From an uncultured Candidatus Altimarinota bacterium (GTDB taxonomy: Bacteria; Patescibacteriota; Gracilibacteria; BD1-5; UBA6164), in assembly GCA_937931775.1 (NCBI GenBank), contig CALHAQ010000002.1:1-12168 (forward strand): a stretch of 12,168 nt of DNA, given 5' to 3'. The notes under the pieces were generated by a model, which searched no databases, was not told the origin of the DNA, and saw only the letters and a list, made by a program, of their open reading frames with translations. The number at the start of each line of letters is the position of its first letter. Positions within the stretch are counted from its first letter, which is position 1. Made by a program: the position numbers and the translations under genes. This document shows, piece after piece, positions 7,760 to 12,168 of this stretch.

Positions 7760-10700
7760 ATGGCACTTGAAAAACTCACTCCAGCCAAAACGGAGATTCT
7801 TGTAAAAGCTGCTGAAGACTGAGAAATCACTCCCGAGGAAGCTAAAAAAATAAAAGCTCTCATAGATCGACTCGATCCTAAAGAGCTTGATAAACTTGAT
7901 AAAACACTCCGAGATAATATTGTTGCTATTATAAAAGACAGCCTAGAGGATAGAGAAACGCTTTTATTTCAAAAATATGCTCAAGAAATAATTAAAAGCG
8001 ATATAGAGACTAAAGGAAAGGTTGAGGTTTTCAAATTTCAAACATACTACAATAAAATAAAAGGCTCAGGTTCAACTATTTCTGTAGATTGAGTATTTGG
8101 TAATGAGACACTCGAGGCTATAAATTCAAACATTAGACTAACTCAAATATTCTTTGTAGAACTTGGAGCTAAGAATATTGATGGTACAGAGCTTAAAGTT
8201 GATGGAAAGTGGTGAGATAACTCTCAAGCAGCAATGACTGAATATTTCGGAGAAGCAAAAGTAAGTGCTGAAGATATTCTTCCAGCTCTCTCAAAAAAGA
8301 CTCCAAAACTTGCATCTGGACCACTTGCTCACGAAGATTCTCTTCGTAAAATATCTGTTTCTCCAGAGCAAGCTATTTCTTATGCGCGAAAACATATTGG
8401 TATTCCAGAAAATATTACAGGTGAAGCATTTAAGAAAAAAATCGCAAAGTTTCAAAAAGAACATAATCTTCGTCCAGATGGTATAATTGGAAGAAATGTA
8501 TATGTAGAAATGTTCACTTGAAATACATACTTTAAGGATGGTAAAGTCAATATACTTGATGAGTCTGGAAAAGATATCGATCTCAAAGTTCTTGCAGATC
8601 TCAAGAAAGTACTCATTGATGGAGACTATAGTAGTACAAATAGTATCAAAATACGTTCTGCACTTAAATTATTTTATGAAACAAGATGAAAGGATCCTGA
8701 TTTTGATAAAAAATATAGAGATTTCTTTAATTGGTTTAATCATGAAGAAGCTACATTTAAGGAATCACCAAAAGGAAAAGAAATAGAAAAAGTAGTAAAA
8801 TCAAAATCTAGAGATATCTATTCTATAATCCAGGATCCAAATAAGAGTTGGGCAGAGAAAATAAAAGAAATTGCAACAGATCCTACAACTATTATGTTTG
8901 GGGCTCTTCTCTTTCTCTTTGGAGTTGTATGAGGAGATACAAAGTATACTGATAGTTTCATGAAAAGACTTTGATGGGTGCTATGAGGGGCATTATTTGG
9001 AAAAAGTATTATCAACAAACTCTGAATTGATAAAGCTGCAAATGATGCAATGAATTATATGAGCTCCGAAGAAGCTCAAAAAAGTTTCGATACGGGGAGA
9101 GAAGGAGTGAAAAAACTCTGGGAAGACGGTGTCACTGCAATAAAAAAGGCAGGGTGAGATGTCGCATGATTTGATACTTCTGCTGTAGGAACAAAATACA
9201 ATTCTCTTCTTGATTCATTTAAACATAGAAGAAATACTCTTATGGATAAGGTTACTAAAAAACCTCTTATTAGTGATGAAACATTTACAGGCCTTTACAG
9301 TAGCGTATTTTCTGATAAAACTTTCTTTAACCTTTCTAAAGACGACTTAGCCAAAATTCAAACAAAAGATCAATTATTTAATGTAATTTGAACTGATGCA
9401 GAAAACATACTTAATAAACTCAAATTATCTGATACTGATGTTGCTAACTTTGTAAATAAATACCTTATTCCTGAAATGAAAGGGCATGACTTTGTAAAAG
9501 ACCTTTTCTTTAGTTCACAAATAGCTGATAAGCTCAATGATGCGATTTTAAGTGTTGGAGCAACTTATATTTCAGGGAATCCAGAACTCAATACTATTGT
9601 GCAAACAGATCTATCAAATCTCGCTCATACAGATTCAAAATCTCAAAAATCTGCTGTAGATGCACTCTCTGTAGCTGTAATAACAGCAAACGCAAGTGGA
9701 AGTAAATCCATTAATTTTGATCTTAGTAAATTTCCAAGTCTTACAAATGATGAAAAAAATAAGATAGAGGTTGTACTCAAGCGTATTACATGAATACTTA
9801 CCCTTCAAAATGATATACAACTTATATCAAATAGAATATCATCTGTAAAAATAGCGACTTCCTGAGCTCATATTTCAACTGTTGAGACACTTGAAAAAGA
9901 TTTCACTAATATAAGAAAAATAAAAAGTGAAGGGAAAGACCTTTTGACATCATTTAGTAATGGTAAAGTTCATACAGTAAACATAGGAAACTTTAACTGG
10001 GCATCTATTGACGAGGCATATGAAGCAAAATCTCTTGAAATATTTAAAAGAGCAGATGATTTAGGTGCTAAAAAAATAGGTGGTATCGATGTAAAAGCAA
10101 AACTTAAGCGTATTGAAGAGAACAAAGGAGCCTTAGAAAAAAATAAAAATATCAGTGATCGTATTAACTCAATATGAGAGCTTCCAAGTACGTCTGCAAG
10201 TCCGTTAGAGATGAAAGCATGGTACGATGCTAATATCGAATCTATAGAAATAATTAAAAGAGAGAGATGATCTATAACAAATAGTGATCTCATCAAAAAA
10301 GTAGATGCATTGATTTGAACTAGTACTACTCCTGGAAAATATCAAAAATTTATAGAAAGATATAGTTCTTCGGCAAAAAAGGTGTGAGAAGAAATAAAAT
10401 CACTCATAGCAAAAATAGATGGAATACCAGAAGATTCTATGAGCATAACATCTTATGCACAAGCCAGGAATATATTAGAGGAAGTTACAAGAAATTACGA
10501 TTCAACTCTTGCTAAAGTACTTCCAACATGGACGAAAAAATCAGGTGATGATATACTTATATTTTTCAAAAATCTCATTAATAATAAACCTACTGATTTT
10601 AATGCTCTTTCTGAAACTGCAGATAGTATTCGTTATCTCGATAAAAAACTCTCCCTAGATAGTAAGGTAGATATTTATTCTGTTAAAGATGCTATTACGA

Positions 10701-11353
10701 CAAAAATTACTTCTCTAGAAAGTGGGATAAATATAGATTTAGATCTAAATAGTTATGACATATCTACAGCATCAGATATACGAAAAATTAAAGAAAAAGT
10801 AACTCAAAGTTCTGCTATAATTGATGTTTTTCTTAGTAATAAACTTAGAGAAGATAATTTAGAGAAGTTACAAAAACAAGTATCACAAATTGAAACAATA
10901 TTTATATCAAAAATAGAAGCTGAGACTGACCCGAAAAAACTTAATATTCTTTATGCTCTTTATGAAAACGATTTTAGAAACTTTTTAAAAAGTAATGGAG
11001 AAATAGTGTGAGAATGGTTTCAAAGATATTTTAAGAGTCAGGATAAAGTAAAAGAAGCTTATGAGAAAAAGTTAGAAGATTTAGAGTGAATAAAAATAGA
11101 AAAGAAAAGAGAGAAAATATTAAAGATGCAAGCTTGAGACACAAAAGTCTTATGAGTTGTTAGTATAATTACATCTTTTCTAGAAACACATAAATCTAAT
11201 AACAATATATCAAAAATTTCTACAGATCTATGAAGTCTTCCTGCAGGAACTACTATTGGTGATGTAATAGAAATTATAAAACTTAGAGATTCTGATGATA
11301 CCGTTAAAAAATTACTCACAGAAATATATACAAAAATAGACTCACTAATATAA
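7760..11353 (+). CDS. Large protein with three peptidoglycan-binding-like modules, a membrane hairpin and a long helical C-terminal region
   Basis: I do not recognise this 1197-residue protein as a whole. The N-terminal 255 residues hold three repeats of the peptidoglycan-binding-domain-1 signature: FQTYYN with VDGVFGNETLEAI (93-121), VDGKWGDNSQAAM (near 147-159) and KFQKEHNLRPDGIIGRNVY (third, DG at 240-241). The glycines in VDG (111) and KWG are TGA codons. Two hydrophobic stretches at about 376-393 (IMFGALLFLFGVVGG) and 403-418 (RLGWVLGGALFGKSII) may form a membrane hairpin. The remaining 780 residues are lysine-, serine- and aspartate-rich, mostly helical by appearance, with coiled-coil-like parts near 1050 and 1090-1118. 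There is no N-terminal signal peptide, which is odd for a wall-binding protein. It contains 23 TGA codons and ends in TAA. A second helical protein starts 4 nt later. A structural or envelope role is a guess. Confidence 0.85.
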
Positions 11354-11357
11354 AAAC

Positions 11358-12168
11358 ATGACTTCTCATATAAAACAAAATCCATTTCCAGTAAATACTA
11401 AGCTTTTAGAAAATCCATTTTCAAAAGGTAATTCGGCATGAAAAAAAGTTGAATCATGAAAGACTAGCCCAAAAGGGAAGCTCACATGAATAGACAAGGT
11501 AATACAAAAATTATCAGAATCCGAAGAGGCTCTACTAAAAGCATATTCTAGATACTTAAGTGAAGTAAAATCCACTCTCTCACCTACTAATCTCAAAACA
11601 TTAGAAGGACTACTTTCTAAAATATGATGATCAACTGAAAAATCTGAGATCATTGCTTATATGACAGAACTTCGAAGTATAGTAGATACATATAAATCAA
11701 ATGTTATCAGTACTACAAATACTGCAAAAAAGAACGAAAAAAATTTACAAATATGACTTCTTGAGAAAGGACGGCAAATTGTCTGGGGAAGCACAAGTCT
11801 GAGAAAAATACAAGCTATAGAAATAGATGGTGAAGTAAGTAGTCCAAAAGATTTTTTAGAAAAGCTTCGAGAACTTGAAAGTGTTTTAAACTCTACTCCA
11901 GAATTTCAGGCACTAGCAACTAATGAACAAAGTTCTATTGTTTTATGACTCAGACAATTATCTACCAGTATTAAAAAATGACAGAAAACACAACTAGATT
12001 TCTTAGATGATACATTTGATGACCTTGCAGCTCAAGTAGAAGCTGATAGAGATGGTTGAAGTGTGACTATAAGGACTTGAGGAGGTGTTATCGAACTAGC
12101 AAATAAAAAAGAAGCCTTTAAGCTTATTAAAGCTCTGAAAGAAAGTGCTCAGGATGAATTTGAGTCTG
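11358..12168 (+). CDS. Unrecognised helical protein, partner of the large upstream protein (3' end missing)
   Basis: The window holds the first 270 codons; the gene continues beyond the right edge. The product starts MTSHIKQNPFPVNTKLLENP and has a low-complexity basic stretch around residues 20-45 (Lys, Ser, Gly). It continues as lysine-, glutamate- and serine-rich helical segments such as KVIQKLSESEEALLKAYSRY. Near residues 240-250 a short glycine-rich patch (DGGSVTIRTGGGVIEL) may begin a different, beta-type domain. No catalytic motif or membrane segment is visible. It starts 4 nt after the stop of the large gene with no Shine-Dalgarno sequence, so the two are very likely translated from one mRNA and may act together. 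Ten TGA codons are present, including a TGA-TGA pair. Confidence 0.8.

Noticed and set aside
1..12168. Reading TGA as tryptophan (mycoplasma code 4)
   Set aside because: TGA falls on invariant glycines in several families and TGG is used for conserved Trp.

Overview
The window comes from an AT-rich bacterium that reads UGA as glycine (genetic code 25). That points to the candidate phyla Gracilibacteria (BD1-5/GN02) or Absconditabacteria (SR1). Almost every gene contains in-frame TGA codons, about 85 in total. Wherever the family is recognisable they fall on conserved glycines, for example TPG-V-R of PyrF, the IIG-x-GG phosphate loop of PyrD, GCAG of PyrC, the ATP-grasp glycine loop, RLVG of FtsX and the DG motif of peptidoglycan-binding modules. 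All complete genes stop at TAA or TAG. Under the standard code the genes fall apart into fragments, so the coordinates here were rebuilt with TGA = Gly.

Minus strand, read from 7584 down to 1. First comes ftsX, then after 4 nt a three-domain fusion protein: an ATP-grasp peptide ligase, a degenerate RimB/retropepsin-like domain and a DUF1704/MATCAP-type metallocarboxypeptidase. Eighteen nt further is a fused pyrF-pyrE. A 98-nt gap with a hairpin separates it from pyrC, and pyrD follows after 10 nt. Together pyrC, pyrD and pyrFE cover carbamoyl-aspartate to UMP. A good promoter then precedes tRNA-Asp(GUC), tRNA-Ala(UGC), two tiny basic reading frames that together resemble ribosomal protein bS18 broken by a +1 frame change, and the first codons of tuf (EF-Tu).

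Plus strand, from 7760 to the end. Divergent from ftsX is a 1197-residue protein with three peptidoglycan-binding-like modules, a membrane hairpin and a very long helical C-terminal part. It is followed after 4 nt by a second helical protein that runs off the window. Both are unrecognised beyond these features.

None of the start codons has a Shine-Dalgarno sequence. The most unusual object is the ligase/protease/carboxypeptidase fusion at 4281-6668. It combines, in one chain, activities that could add and remove amino acids on a peptide or protein tail. No insertion sequence, CRISPR array or prophage gene was seen. Intergenic gaps are all shorter than 180 nt.
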